Positions 1-7,899 of a stretch of DNA of 17,496 bases are shown piece after piece. Position numbers and translations under genes: made by a program. Source of the stretch: an uncultured Bacteroidales bacterium (GTDB lineage: Bacteria; Bacteroidota; Bacteroidia; Bacteroidales; UBA932); assembly GCA_937906795.1 (NCBI GenBank), contig CALCUQ010000005.1, positions 1 to 17,496 on the forward strand. The letters are read 5' to 3'. Position 1 is the first letter of the stretch. Each line of letters begins with the position of its first letter. The notes below the pieces were generated by a model, which made no database searches, was not told the DNA's origin, and was given only the letters and a program-made list of their open reading frames with translations.

Positions 1-2
1 GC

Positions 3-31
3 TTGACATTGCATTATATTTTTAGTATAAT
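3..31 (+). promoter_or_regulatory. Consensus sigma-70-like promoter motif
   Basis: TTGACA at 3-8 and TATAAT at 26-31 are separated by exactly 17 bases, a full match to the E. coli-type consensus. Bacteroidota housekeeping promoters normally look different (TTTG / TAnnTTTG), so function is uncertain. It would start transcription near position 38, running antisense into the 3' end of rsmG, and the first thing transcribed would be the palindrome at 39-62. It may be chance in AT-rich DNA or may belong to a tRNA or foreign promoter. Confidence 0.3.
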
Positions 32-54
32 AGGCAAGCTGTAAAGTGTGTCAA
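27..54 (-). promoter_or_regulatory. Possible minus-strand promoter downstream of rsmG
   Basis: On the minus strand TTGACA (54-49) is followed after 16 bases by TATTAT (32-27). It would drive a gene lying left of the window, beyond rsmG. The -35-like box sits in the centre of the palindrome at 39-62, so a dimeric protein bound there could block it. The match is by eye only and is not the usual Bacteroidota promoter pattern. Confidence 0.25.
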
Positions 55-62
55 CTTTACAG
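39..62. repeat. Perfect 9-bp inverted repeat after rsmG
   Basis: CTGTAAAGT at 39-47 is the exact reverse complement of ACTTTACAG at 54-62, with a 6-base centre. It lies 11 bases past the rsmG stop codon. On the minus strand no T-run follows, so it is not a classical intrinsic terminator for rsmG. On the plus strand a T6 run begins 7 bases after the stem (70-75). It could be a weak terminator or an operator. Confidence 0.45.
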
Positions 63-73
63 AACATAATTTT

Positions 74-685
74 TTAAAAAAAATCTGATTTAAACCATTC
101 ATTTATAGCACAAAAAGTTAATTTTTGTTTGCTTACTTTACACTTCTGCACCGCATTTTCTATCTCCTTATACAATTCACCTCCAGGTGTAAGGTCTCCC
201 CCCTTCAAATAAATTATTCCATGCCTGTATTTGCCCTTAACCCACGGCAAGAAATTCCCCAAGTCTGTAACGGCTCTTGAAACAATGTAATCAAAAGTTT
301 CATTTACCTGCTCTGCCCTACTCTTTATTGCCCTCACATTGGTAAGCCCCAACGCCTTTGAAATTTCCTCCACCACCTTTATCTTCTTTCCAATGGAATC
401 AACAAGCAGAAATTCAACCTGTGGATACATTATAGCCAATGGGATTCCCGGAAAACCACCACCGGTACCTACATCCATAATTTTTGTCCCTTGCACAAAG
501 ATTCCTCCTACCTGTTGTTCAAATTTTGCAATTGCCAAAGAGTGCAGCACGTGATGAACCATAAGTTCATCTATATCTTTTCTGCTTACAACATTAATCT
601 TACTGTTCCACTCCTTATACAACGGCAACAACATATCAAATTGCTCCTGTTGTTTGGGGGTTATATTTTCAAAATAGGTTTTCAT
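74..685 (-). CDS. rsmG: 16S rRNA (guanine-527-N7) methyltransferase RsmG
   Basis: RsmG (GidB) uses S-adenosylmethionine to methylate N7 of G527 in the 530 loop of 16S rRNA; loss of this mark is known to give low-level streptomycin resistance. The 203-residue product is of normal family length. The SAM-binding glycine loop is visible as MDVGTGGGFPGIPLA at residues 70-84. It is followed by the acidic residue of strand 2 (LLVDS, 93-97), the SRAEQ segment (122-126) typical of the family and VSRAV (135-139). The start ATG lies only 4 bases after the rluD stop, so the gene is very likely the last member of the PASTA-rluD-rsmG transcript. The C-terminus (FF, then stop) is encoded in a T6A8 homopolymer stretch, where sequencing errors would matter. 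Confidence 0.95.
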   Translation of the reverse strand: MKTYFENITPKQQEQFDMLLPLYKEWNSKINVVSRKDIDELMVHHVLHSLAIAKFEQQVGGIFVQGTKIMDVGTGGGFPGIPLAIMYPQVEFLLVDSIGKKIKVVEEISKALGLTNVRAIKSRAEQVNETFDYIVSRAVTDLGNFLPWVKGKYRHGIIYLKGGDLTPGGELYKEIENAVQKCKVSKQKLTFCAINEWFKSDFF

Positions 686-689
686 ACTT

Positions 690-1847
690 CTATTCTTCTT
701 CCAGTTCCTTATTCATAGAATATTTACGCCATTTATCCATTAAAGCAACCATATCAGATGGAATATCATTTTCTACAAATATATGTTTGCCTGTCATTGG
801 ATGAACAAAGCCCAGTGTCTTTGCATGCAAAGCGTGTCTTGGCAATATTTTAAAACAATTGTCTATAAATTGTTTGTACTTTGAATATATCGTTCCATTA
901 AGGATTCTGTCCCCTCCGTATCTGTCATCATTAAACAATGGATGGCCAATTGAATTCATATGCACTCTAATCTGGTGAGTCCTCCCCGTTTCCAGTTTGC
1001 ACTCAACAACAGTAACATAGCCAAATCTCTCCAGCACTTTATAATGGGTAACCGCCCTTTTGCCCGTTTCTTTATTTGGGAAAGCCTTAAACCTCATTCT
1101 GTCATTTGGATCCCTCCCTATATTTGCATCAATAGTACCACAATCCTCTTTAACGTTACCCCAAACTATTGCAATATATTTGCGGTCAATTGAATGGTCA
1201 AAAAACTGCTTGGCAAGCCCCATTTGCGCCTCATCATTCTTTGCAACCACCAACAAACCAGATGTATTCTTATCAATTCTATGCACAAGGATACCCATTC
1301 TCTCGTCGGTTCCGTCAGGCCCCTGCTTTATTCCCAAATGATAAGCCAATGCATTTATAAGCGTACCGCTAAAGTGTCCATGCCCCGGATGCACAACCAA
1401 CCCTGCAGGTTTATTGATAACCAGCAAATCTGCATCCTCATATGCAATATCCAACGGAATATTCTCGGGAAGAATCTCCATACCTCTACGCTGGTATGGC
1501 ATTACAATGGTAATAATATCGTTAGGCTTTACTTTATAATTTGCCTTAACAACCTTATCGTTAACCCTTACATAACTGGCATCTATGGCAAGTTGTATTC
1601 TGTGACGGCTTGTTTTCTCCATGTGGTTGGTAATATATTTATCAACCCTGAGCATGCTCTGTCCTTTATCTACAACAAACCTGTAATGCTCAAACATTCC
1701 TCCATCTTCAGAATCGTCGTCGGAATCCTCTTCAGACAAATAAGGATCTTGAGCCATTTTGTCGGCCGACAAAGAATTGTCCCAATCCTCTTCTACCCTA
1801 AAATTATCAAAAAGATTAGTCCTCTTGTTCTGCTTCATTTTGCTCAT
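690..1847 (-). CDS. rluD: RluA/RluD-family 23S rRNA pseudouridine synthase
   Basis: Converts specific uridines to pseudouridine in rRNA. RluD acts on helix 69 of 23S rRNA, and the S4-domain-containing long form seen here fits RluD best. The order is an N-terminal extension (residues 1-54), an S4 RNA-binding domain (about 55-117, VDKYITNHMEKTSRHRIQLA), then the catalytic domain. The catalytic motif is HRIDKNTSG, with Asp192 as the expected nucleophile; LVINKPAGLVVHPG (142-155) and ETGRTHQIRVH (286-296) are also conserved. The extension is very acidic (SEEDSDDDSEDGG, 38-50). The start is taken at ATG 1847 rather than the TTG just before it; ATG 1838 is an alternative. The 5' end overlaps the PASTA gene by about 32 bases, which suggests translational coupling. 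Confidence 0.92.
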   Translation of the reverse strand: MSKMKQNKRTNLFDNFRVEEDWDNSLSADKMAQDPYLSEEDSDDDSEDGGMFEHYRFVVDKGQSMLRVDKYITNHMEKTSRHRIQLAIDASYVRVNDKVVKANYKVKPNDIITIVMPYQRRGMEILPENIPLDIAYEDADLLVINKPAGLVVHPGHGHFSGTLINALAYHLGIKQGPDGTDERMGILVHRIDKNTSGLLVVAKNDEAQMGLAKQFFDHSIDRKYIAIVWGNVKEDCGTIDANIGRDPNDRMRFKAFPNKETGKRAVTHYKVLERFGYVTVVECKLETGRTHQIRVHMNSIGHPLFNDDRYGGDRILNGTIYSKYKQFIDNCFKILPRHALHAKTLGFVHPMTGKHIFVENDIPSDMVALMDKWRKYSMNKELEEE

Positions 1848-2670
1848 CAATTACTGGGACAAGTGTTTTATCCAATGTACAGTAAACTGTAACAAGAGAG
1901 CCCATATTCAATGTAACTCCACCATCTTTTCCAAAAGCCTCTGGAACTTGTTTGTATACAACTGCAGCCAACGAATCCTTAAAATCCTTTACTGTATTAT
2001 CAAATATAACCTTATTAAGATTAAGGGAATTGTCTATAAGATAGTTCTTTACCAACGGATATGGAATTCCAAGCAAATTTGGAAGATAAGTCTTGTTTTC
2101 ATCTTTGTTTACTCCAACTTTAAGATCTATCTCACTTTCACAAATAATTTCTATTCCACTTGCAATCTCTTTTCCTTTATAGAGTTGACCAATAACGTTA
2201 TTTGTAGCCAAATCTCTCACATATATAAGTTTGCCTACTCTCAATTGGCTTGATGCAAGTTCACTTAATGCCTGTCTTAATGAAAAACCAACCAGATAAG
2301 GCATTTTAACCATTTTAGGACTTGTTGCATTTATACACAATAAAATGCGTCTGTTTTTCTTTACCTTACTGTCAGCTGCAGGAGTCTGCTTATAGACCGT
2401 TCCTGGTGCCATTCTGTTTATATACACCGAATCTGTCACCTCCAAACGCAGATTATGAGCATCGGCAAGCTTTATTGCCTGCTCTACAGTAAGGTTTGCA
2501 AATGAAGGGACAACCTGCTCCTGATTATGCCTTGTAATATATTTTAATGTTGAAAACATCAGGAATATAAGAACAAGTACAACCGCTACAGAAACATATA
2601 TAGTTTTAGACACCCAGTTCCAATACCACTTCCCGCTTCTGGAAGAATTTTTTGAGCCTTTTTTTACCAT
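1816..2670 (-). CDS. PASTA-domain membrane protein without kinase domain
   Basis: A 284-residue single-pass membrane protein. A short basic N-terminal tail (1-19) precedes one transmembrane helix (about 23-43, VSVAVVLVLIFLMF), so the rest should lie in the periplasm. About three PASTA repeats follow: roughly 51-115 (starts VVPSFANLTVEQA), 117-186 (VKMPYLVGFSLRQA) and 193-271 (TYLPNLLGIPYPLV). The tail is acidic (NEAEQED). PASTA domains bind peptidoglycan fragments and usually occur on PBPs or Ser/Thr kinases; neither is present here. Stand-alone PASTA proteins encoded next to rluD are common in Bacteroidota. The role is not known; a cell-wall sensing or anchoring role is inferred. The start codon lies directly after the T-run of the terminator of the gene upstream. 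Confidence 0.85.
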   Translation of the reverse strand: MVKKGSKNSSRSGKWYWNWVSKTIYVSVAVVLVLIFLMFSTLKYITRHNQEQVVPSFANLTVEQAIKLADAHNLRLEVTDSVYINRMAPGTVYKQTPAADSKVKKNRRILLCINATSPKMVKMPYLVGFSLRQALSELASSQLRVGKLIYVRDLATNNVIGQLYKGKEIASGIEIICESEIDLKVGVNKDENKTYLPNLLGIPYPLVKNYLIDNSLNLNKVIFDNTVKDFKDSLAAVVYKQVPEAFGKDGGVTLNMGSLVTVYCTLDKTLVPVIDEQNEAEQED

Positions 2671-2713
2671 AAAAAAAAATTTCTGCTAAGATAAAGATTT
2701 TAGCAGAAATTTT
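2671..2713 (-). terminator. Intrinsic terminator after the outer-membrane protein gene
   Basis: A perfect 14-bp stem is formed by 2700-2713 and 2676-2689 (core TTAGCAGAAATT on plus), with a 10-base loop. On the minus strand it is followed by a run of nine T (2679-2671, partly shared with the stem base). It lies 20 bases past the stop codon of the barrel protein. The A-run on the other side could also make it work in the plus direction. The T-run ends exactly where the ATG of the PASTA gene begins. Confidence 0.85.
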
Positions 2714-2732
2714 AAAACTTAAACTTTGTATA

Positions 2733-5612
2733 CTATCTTCTTGGGCCACCCATTGGTCCACGTCCCATTGGGCCTCTACCCATTCCACCTTGTCCTCCAA
2801 AGTTTCCGAATCTCCATACAAAAGTAAACATAAAATATTGTCCCAATGTATTGTTTGTTACATCCTGAACATAGTTGTCTGTTGTTGTTCTATATGTATT
2901 CTTTGCATCCTTTAAGATATCATACACTTTGAATTTAAGTGTTGCTGATTTCTTGAACAAAGTCTTTGACAACTCTGCATTCCACACTGTAGATGGTTTG
3001 TTGTAATCTTCGTCATAACCTTTGTAGAAAGTATGGTTTATATTGGTAGTTACATTGAATCCGCCTGGAATAGTAATATTTGCCGACCCTGTAACTGCAT
3101 TTGTCCAGGTAGCAACTTTATCCATTGTACTTACAGTATACCATGCATTGTTATAGCTTACTCTTGCACCTGCAATCAGCTCAATCCAATTGTTTCTGAA
3201 GGTAAATCTAAGATTCTCAGAAACAGAAACGTTCTTTGTAACGTTTTCTGCAAACTCCTGATTGTTATCTCTCACGTAAGAAACAGAATTATTGAATCTT
3301 ACATTAGTAAATGAACTAACCCAGAAATATTTTGATTTTGCAATTGGAGTATTCACCATTACTCTGGCATTAACATTAAATACAGGCTTGTCTGTATTCT
3401 CATATGTTGAAACCTGAACACCTTCTGGTGTATAATACTTTTTGGAAACAATCTGGTCACTTGTATAAGATGCATTCATACCTGTACTGAACCAGCTCAT
3501 TTTTTCTCTGTTATTAGATCTGTACTCCAACCAGAAATTATGAGAGAAAGCAGGTTGCAAGCTTGGATTACCCTCAACTCTGTATAAAGGATCAGAATTG
3601 TCCTCAACAGGCATCATCTGATTTATGGATGGTTGCGAAACTCTTCCTCTATATCTTATTCTAAAGAATTTTGTATCAGAGAATCTATAATCAAATCTTG
3701 CAGTAGGAGAAACATTTAGAGTTGAGTATGTAGTATCTCTAATCACCTGGCTGCCATCATCCTCAAAAGTCTCTCTGTAGCTTTTTGTCTTACTTGGCTG
3801 AAGATTGACACCCACTGTAAAGTTATACTTCTCCTCCTGTTTCATAAAGTTAAGTTCAGCCTGCTGGGTTATAAAGGTATTCTCAATATATGAAGTGTAC
3901 AGATAATCCATTTTATCATACTCGTTTGAATTACCTTTATCAAATGTCTCTTTGTCTGAATTTGTCTTTCTGAAAGTGTATCTGTATGCACCCTCTACAA
4001 AGAAATTCTTACCTAAAGGCTCAGTATACGAAATTCTGCCGGCAATTACATTGCTTCTCTCTTTCTTGTTGTAATTCTGGTCAATAATATCTGTAGACTT
4101 TTGCCCCTGATTATCATAGTAGTTTGTAGTAGAGAGATTGAAACCATCTATAAAATTGTTGGAATAATTGTAATTTACAGAAATTGACAATGTCCTGCCA
4201 GGTTTTCCAAGTTTTTGTCTCCATAAAAATTGTGAACCAAAACTTTCATTATGGTTATCACCATATGAACTGCTTAAACCATCATTGGTCATCTGGCCAT
4301 TGGTTTTTGTTTCAAACAAATTTTCAGAATCAAAACTTCCTCTACCAATATTCACTCTTGGTCTTATTAGGAAAGAGGCGTTTTCTGATATTTTATAGTC
4401 AATTTCACCACCAAATCTGAAACCGTCTGTATTGGTTATATCATAACCCTCTTCATGAGTAGTCATAGTTCTGTCATCTGCAAGCATGGTAGTCTTGTCC
4501 TTTACCTCAGTAACGTACTTTTCACCACCATTATACAACATATTACCCTGAAGTTTCAATTTATCCTCTGCAGTAACTGTATTGGCATTGATACCACCCA
4601 TCCAAGATGTAATTTCACCATTTCTTCCAAATCCAAAGGCACCACCGCCGCCTCCCATTCCGCCACGCATTCCACTCATCATAGAACCAGCCATATCTGT
4701 AAATCCTCTGTTATTGGTATTGTTCACATTCCCGATAAAACTTATTTGGGACTTGTCTGTAAATCTACCAATCATAGCAGCACCTTCATATCTTCCCTTC
4801 TCCTGCATAGGATCATAACCGCCACCACCGCTAAGATTTCCAAACCAACCCTTCATCATACCCTTCTTTATACCCAAATCAAGAACTGTTTCCTCCTCAC
4901 CATCATCAATACCGGTAAATTGAGCCTGGTCAGATTTCTTCTCAAGAATTCTCACTTTTTCAACAATCTTTGCAGGTAAATTTTTTGTTGCCAAAGATGG
5001 ATCATCCAAGAAAAACTCTTTTCCATCAATCATAACTTTATGGATTTCCTCTCTATTAGCAGTAATTTTTCCGTCTGAACTGACTTCAATACCCGGAATC
5101 TTTTTAATCAACTCTTCCAGCATATCAGTCTCATTTACTTTAAATGAAGATGCGTTGTATTCAATTGTATCTTTCTTTACAATTATAGGGTTTGCAACAT
5201 CTGTAACAACTACTGCATCCAAAAGGTTAACATCTTCACGAACAAGAAGATTACCATATTCATTTGCCCCTTTCTTTATATCAAAGACAAACTTTTTGGG
5301 TTTGTAACCCATATATTCAAAAGTGAATGTACCCCTTCCAACAGGCAGTCCCTGCAGAACTACAATACCTTCCGAATCAGTAAGAGCATACTTTCTGGGT
5401 TTCTGGTCTCCAATAAACTTCACCGACAAAGTACCAAACTCAATTGGATTATTGGTTAGAGAGTCCAGAACCTTTGCTCTAAAATAAGTTCCCTTAGCTT
5501 TTGTACCAACCTGAGGATCCTCTTCTACACTGCTATATGCATATAGGCTTGAGCCACTAAGGAACATTAAAATTGTGGCTAACCCCACACAGCATAAAAA
5601 TCTTTTTAACAT
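2733..5612 (-). CDS. Outer-membrane beta-barrel protein with carboxypeptidase-regulatory-like domain
   Basis: A 959-residue TonB-dependent-receptor-like outer-membrane protein of the Bacteroidota beta-barrel family. A signal peptide (LKRFLCCVGLATILMFLSG, ending near SLYAY) leads into a CarboxypepD_reg-like domain (about 40-125, with LTDSEGIVVLQGLPVGRGTF). A plug-like region follows (about 130-250, LDAVVVTDV ... MLEELIKKIPGIEV ... MIDGKEFFLDDP), then a long barrel with alternating aromatic strands. Two low-complexity pieces stand out: a Met/Gly-rich loop at about 307-331 and a Gly/Arg/Met/Pro tail of about 23 residues after the last strand (YFMFTFVWRFGNF). The start is placed at ATG 5612, since the codon before it is GTG. 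No TonB box was pinned down and no SusD partner is adjacent, so the substrate cannot be named and energised transport is unproven. Confidence 0.85.
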   Translation of the reverse strand: MLKRFLCCVGLATILMFLSGSSLYAYSSVEEDPQVGTKAKGTYFRAKVLDSLTNNPIEFGTLSVKFIGDQKPRKYALTDSEGIVVLQGLPVGRGTFTFEYMGYKPKKFVFDIKKGANEYGNLLVREDVNLLDAVVVTDVANPIIVKKDTIEYNASSFKVNETDMLEELIKKIPGIEVSSDGKITANREEIHKVMIDGKEFFLDDPSLATKNLPAKIVEKVRILEKKSDQAQFTGIDDGEEETVLDLGIKKGMMKGWFGNLSGGGGYDPMQEKGRYEGAAMIGRFTDKSQISFIGNVNNTNNRGFTDMAGSMMSGMRGGMGGGGGAFGFGRNGEITSWMGGINANTVTAEDKLKLQGNMLYNGGEKYVTEVKDKTTMLADDRTMTTHEEGYDITNTDGFRFGGEIDYKISENASFLIRPRVNIGRGSFDSENLFETKTNGQMTNDGLSSSYGDNHNESFGSQFLWRQKLGKPGRTLSISVNYNYSNNFIDGFNLSTTNYYDNQGQKSTDIIDQNYNKKERSNVIAGRISYTEPLGKNFFVEGAYRYTFRKTNSDKETFDKGNSNEYDKMDYLYTSYIENTFITQQAELNFMKQEEKYNFTVGVNLQPSKTKSYRETFEDDGSQVIRDTTYSTLNVSPTARFDYRFSDTKFFRIRYRGRVSQPSINQMMPVEDNSDPLYRVEGNPSLQPAFSHNFWLEYRSNNREKMSWFSTGMNASYTSDQIVSKKYYTPEGVQVSTYENTDKPVFNVNARVMVNTPIAKSKYFWVSSFTNVRFNNSVSYVRDNNQEFAENVTKNVSVSENLRFTFRNNWIELIAGARVSYNNAWYTVSTMDKVATWTNAVTGSANITIPGGFNVTTNINHTFYKGYDEDYNKPSTVWNAELSKTLFKKSATLKFKVYDILKDAKNTYRTTTDNYVQDVTNNTLGQYFMFTFVWRFGNFGGQGGMGRGPMGRGPMGGPRR

Positions 5613-5685
5613 CACTTTTTTTACTTTAAAATTTTAACACTCTTTTGACTTTAAAAGTCTATAAAAGTTTAATCTCTATATGAAC

Positions 5686-6249
5686 TTATTTTACTTTTTT
5701 TGGATTATTTTTTACAAACTCCTCCCAACTGCTGCATTTTAGGGATTTCGAATGTAATTTATCACCGTTGTAATAGTGACAAAGAGCAATTGCAAGTGCA
5801 TCTGTTGCATCGAGATACTTTTGCGGAATGCATATATCCAATATTTTCTGAGCCATAAGTGCAACCTGCTCTTTTGAGGCAGCACCCCTGCCTGTAACAG
5901 ACAATTTCACACTTCTTGGCGCATATTCAAAAATTGGAATATCTTTTTGCAAGGCCGCCGCAATTGCTGCCCCCTGTGCTCTGCCAAGTTTTAACATAAC
6001 TTGCGGATTCTTACCATAAAAAGGGGCTTCAATAGCCAATTCGTCGGGAGTATATTTCTCTATAAGAGCTGTCACTTGAGCCATAATTGTTTTAAGGGTA
6101 ACAAAATGATCTTTCTGTTTTTTAAGATCAATTACTCCCATATCAACATACTTTACACTTTTATCCAATACATGAACAATCCCAAAACCCAATATCTGGG
6201 TTCCGGGATCAATTCCTAGTATTATTTTGTCTGTATTTTTACTGTTCAT
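5686..6249 (-). CDS. ruvC: Crossover junction endodeoxyribonuclease RuvC
   Basis: Resolves Holliday junctions by paired symmetric nicks, acting with RuvAB in recombinational repair. The 187-residue product has all four acidic catalytic positions of the RNase H-like fold: Asp14 in LGIDPGTQ, Glu74 in AIEAPFYGKNPQ, and Asp147 and Asp150 in LDATDALAIA. LKLGRAQGAAIAA and YAPRSVKLSVTGRGAASKEQV are also typical. The start is taken at ATG 6249; the frame also opens at a TTG at 6264, but that adds only MSICL before the natural N-terminus. It lies 15 bases after serS and is probably co-transcribed with it. The 73-base gap to the next gene (5613-5685) has only a small GACTTT/AAAGTC palindrome at 5647-5659 and no clear terminator. 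Confidence 0.95.
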   Translation of the reverse strand: MNSKNTDKIILGIDPGTQILGFGIVHVLDKSVKYVDMGVIDLKKQKDHFVTLKTIMAQVTALIEKYTPDELAIEAPFYGKNPQVMLKLGRAQGAAIAAALQKDIPIFEYAPRSVKLSVTGRGAASKEQVALMAQKILDICIPQKYLDATDALAIALCHYYNGDKLHSKSLKCSSWEEFVKNNPKKVK

Positions 6250-6264
6250 CAAACAAATGGACAA

Positions 6265-7539
6265 TTACTCAATTACAGAAAATCCTGCAAATTTAGCCAA
6301 TGCCTCAGGCAAATGGATTCTACCTTGCTCATCCTGATTGTTTTCAATTAATGCAGCCAGGATTCTAGGTAAAGCCAAAGAACTTCCATTAAGAGTATGA
6401 GCCAATTGTGTTTTTCCTTGCTCATCTTTATATCTTAGTTTCATTCTGTTTGCCTGGAAACTTTCAAAATTGGAAACACTGCTCACTTCCAACCAGCGTT
6501 GCTGAGCTTGAGAATATACCTCAAAATCATAGGTTATAGCAGAAGTAAAGCTCATATCTCCACCACACAATCTAAGAATTCTGTAAGGCAACTCCAATTC
6601 CTTGACAATGCTCTCAACATGCTCTACCATAGCATCCAATGCTTTGTGAGACTCCTCTGGTAAAGCCAATTGTACTATTTCAACTTTATCAAATTGATGA
6701 AGTCTGTTCAAACCTCTCACATCTTTTCCATATGAGCCTGCCTCTCTTCTGAAACATTGTGTATAAGCAGTCATTTTTACAGGAAAATCATTTTTGGCCA
6801 GAATGCAGTCTCTGTAGATATTTGTTACAGGAACCTCTGCTGTTGGAATCATATAGAAATTATCCAAACCTACATGGTACATCTGTCCCTCTTTGTCTGG
6901 CAATTGACCTGTTGCATATGCAGAAGCCTCATTTACTACCAATGGAGGTTGAATCTCCAAATATCCGGCTTTTGTATTTCTGTCAAGGAAGAAAGAGATA
7001 AGAGCTCTTTGAATAGCTGCTCCTTTTCCTTTATAAACAGGGAAACCTGCACCAGTAAGCTTAACTCCCAAATCAAAATCTATGATATCAAGCGATTTTG
7101 CCAATTCCCAATGTGGTTTTGCATTCTCTGGAAGAACTTTTTTCTCTCCACCCTCTCTAACAACAACATTATCTTCTGCTGTTTTACCTTCTGGCACCAA
7201 TGAACAAGGAAGATTAGGAAGCAGAACAAGAGAGTCCATCATCTCTTTGTTTCTGTTTTCCATTTCTGTTTCCAACTCTTTAGATTGCTCTTTTAGAGCT
7301 GCCACCTCTTTCTTTACAGCCTCAGCAGCATCTTTCTCCCCTTTCTTCATCAACATTCCAATCTCTTTAGCCTTAGCATTCTGTTGTGCCAACACCTGAT
7401 CAAGATTGGTTTGTGCTGCTCTTCTTTTTGCATCAGCCTCAAGAATATTCTTTACAATCTCTTTAGCATCAAAATTCTTTACAGCCAATCTCTCAATTAC
7501 AAAATCAGGCTGTTCTCTTAAAATCTTTAGAGTTAACAT
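6265..7539 (-). CDS. serS: Seryl-tRNA synthetase
   Basis: Charges tRNA-Ser (and tRNA-Sec where present) with serine using ATP. The 424 residues match the usual bacterial length. The N-terminal arm is a long antiparallel coiled coil (about 26-105, Lys/Glu/Ala-rich), which in this family contacts the long variable arm of tRNA-Ser. The class II catalytic core follows: the TAEVPVTN segment (233-240), motif 2 around CFRREAGSYGKDVRG (262-276), and motif 3 around LNGSSLALPRILAALIEN (383-400). The start ATG 7539 is unambiguous. It lies downstream of the rpmA terminator. I could not find a convincing promoter in the short space between them, so expression may depend on readthrough or on a weak unrecognised promoter. 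Confidence 0.97.
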   Translation of the reverse strand: MLTLKILREQPDFVIERLAVKNFDAKEIVKNILEADAKRRAAQTNLDQVLAQQNAKAKEIGMLMKKGEKDAAEAVKKEVAALKEQSKELETEMENRNKEMMDSLVLLPNLPCSLVPEGKTAEDNVVVREGGEKKVLPENAKPHWELAKSLDIIDFDLGVKLTGAGFPVYKGKGAAIQRALISFFLDRNTKAGYLEIQPPLVVNEASAYATGQLPDKEGQMYHVGLDNFYMIPTAEVPVTNIYRDCILAKNDFPVKMTAYTQCFRREAGSYGKDVRGLNRLHQFDKVEIVQLALPEESHKALDAMVEHVESIVKELELPYRILRLCGGDMSFTSAITYDFEVYSQAQQRWLEVSSVSNFESFQANRMKLRYKDEQGKTQLAHTLNGSSLALPRILAALIENNQDEQGRIHLPEALAKFAGFSVIE

Positions 7540-7566
7540 ATCTTAAAAGTTTAATTATCATTGAAA

Positions 7567-7597
7567 CAAAAAAGGCATCCCTATACTAAGGATGCCT
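7567..7597 (-). terminator. Intrinsic terminator after rpmA
   Basis: AGGCATCC (7573-7580) and GGATGCCT (7590-7597) form a perfect 8-bp, GC-rich stem with a 9-base loop. On the minus strand it is followed by TTTTTGTTT. It lies about 23 bases past the rpmA stop codon, so it should end or thin out the ribosomal-protein transcript before serS-ruvC. Confidence 0.88.
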
Positions 7598-7620
7598 CTA
7601 TTGCATAAGTCTAGCAATCC

Positions 7621-7881
7621 TTAGTTTTGATAAGGAAGAACCGAGACAAACGATTTACCCTCTGCTTTTTTAGTGAATTTTACTACACCATCAATTAAAG
7701 CAAAAAGAGTGTGGTCTTTACCCATTCCAACGTTCAAACCAGGATTGTGAACTGTTCCTCTTTGGCGTACAATAATGTTGCCTGCCTTACATTTTTCACC
7801 TCCGAAAATCTTAAGGCCTAGTCTTTTACTTTGTGATTCACGGCCGTTCTTTGAACTACCGACACCTTTCTTATGAGCCAT
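7621..7881 (-). CDS. rpmA: 50S ribosomal protein bL27
   Basis: An 86-residue ribosomal protein whose flexible N-terminus reaches towards the peptidyl-transferase centre. The sequence begins MAHKKGVGSSKNGRES, so it carries no Firmicutes-type cleavable N-terminal extension. The conserved KRLGLKIFGGEKCKAGNIIV and QRGTVHNPGLNVGMGKDHTLFA blocks follow. It lies 18 bases downstream of rplU in the usual rplU-rpmA pair and is followed at once by an intrinsic terminator. Confidence 0.98.
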   Translation of the reverse strand: MAHKKGVGSSKNGRESQSKRLGLKIFGGEKCKAGNIIVRQRGTVHNPGLNVGMGKDHTLFALIDGVVKFTKKAEGKSFVSVLPYQN

Positions 7882-7899
7882 AGTCTAATAAAATTTTAA

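Noticed and set aside
1194..2253. Long plus-strand open frames (1194-1892 and 1759-2253) opposite rluD and the PASTA gene
   Set aside because: Their translations show no domain, and have the odd composition of antisense frames. The minus-strand frames carry clear motifs of known families.
1816..2670. PASTA-type Ser/Thr kinase or penicillin-binding protein
   Set aside because: Only a short basic tail of about 20 residues precedes the membrane helix; no kinase or transpeptidase motif is present in the frame or upstream.
2606..2821. Minus-strand 71-residue frame across the terminator between the barrel and PASTA genes
   Set aside because: It reads through the terminator hairpin in another frame of the barrel gene's end and shows no protein-like motif.
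5647..5659. Palindrome GACTTT-A-AAAGTC after ruvC as a terminator
   Set aside because: The stem is short and AT-rich with almost no loop, and no T-run follows on the minus strand.
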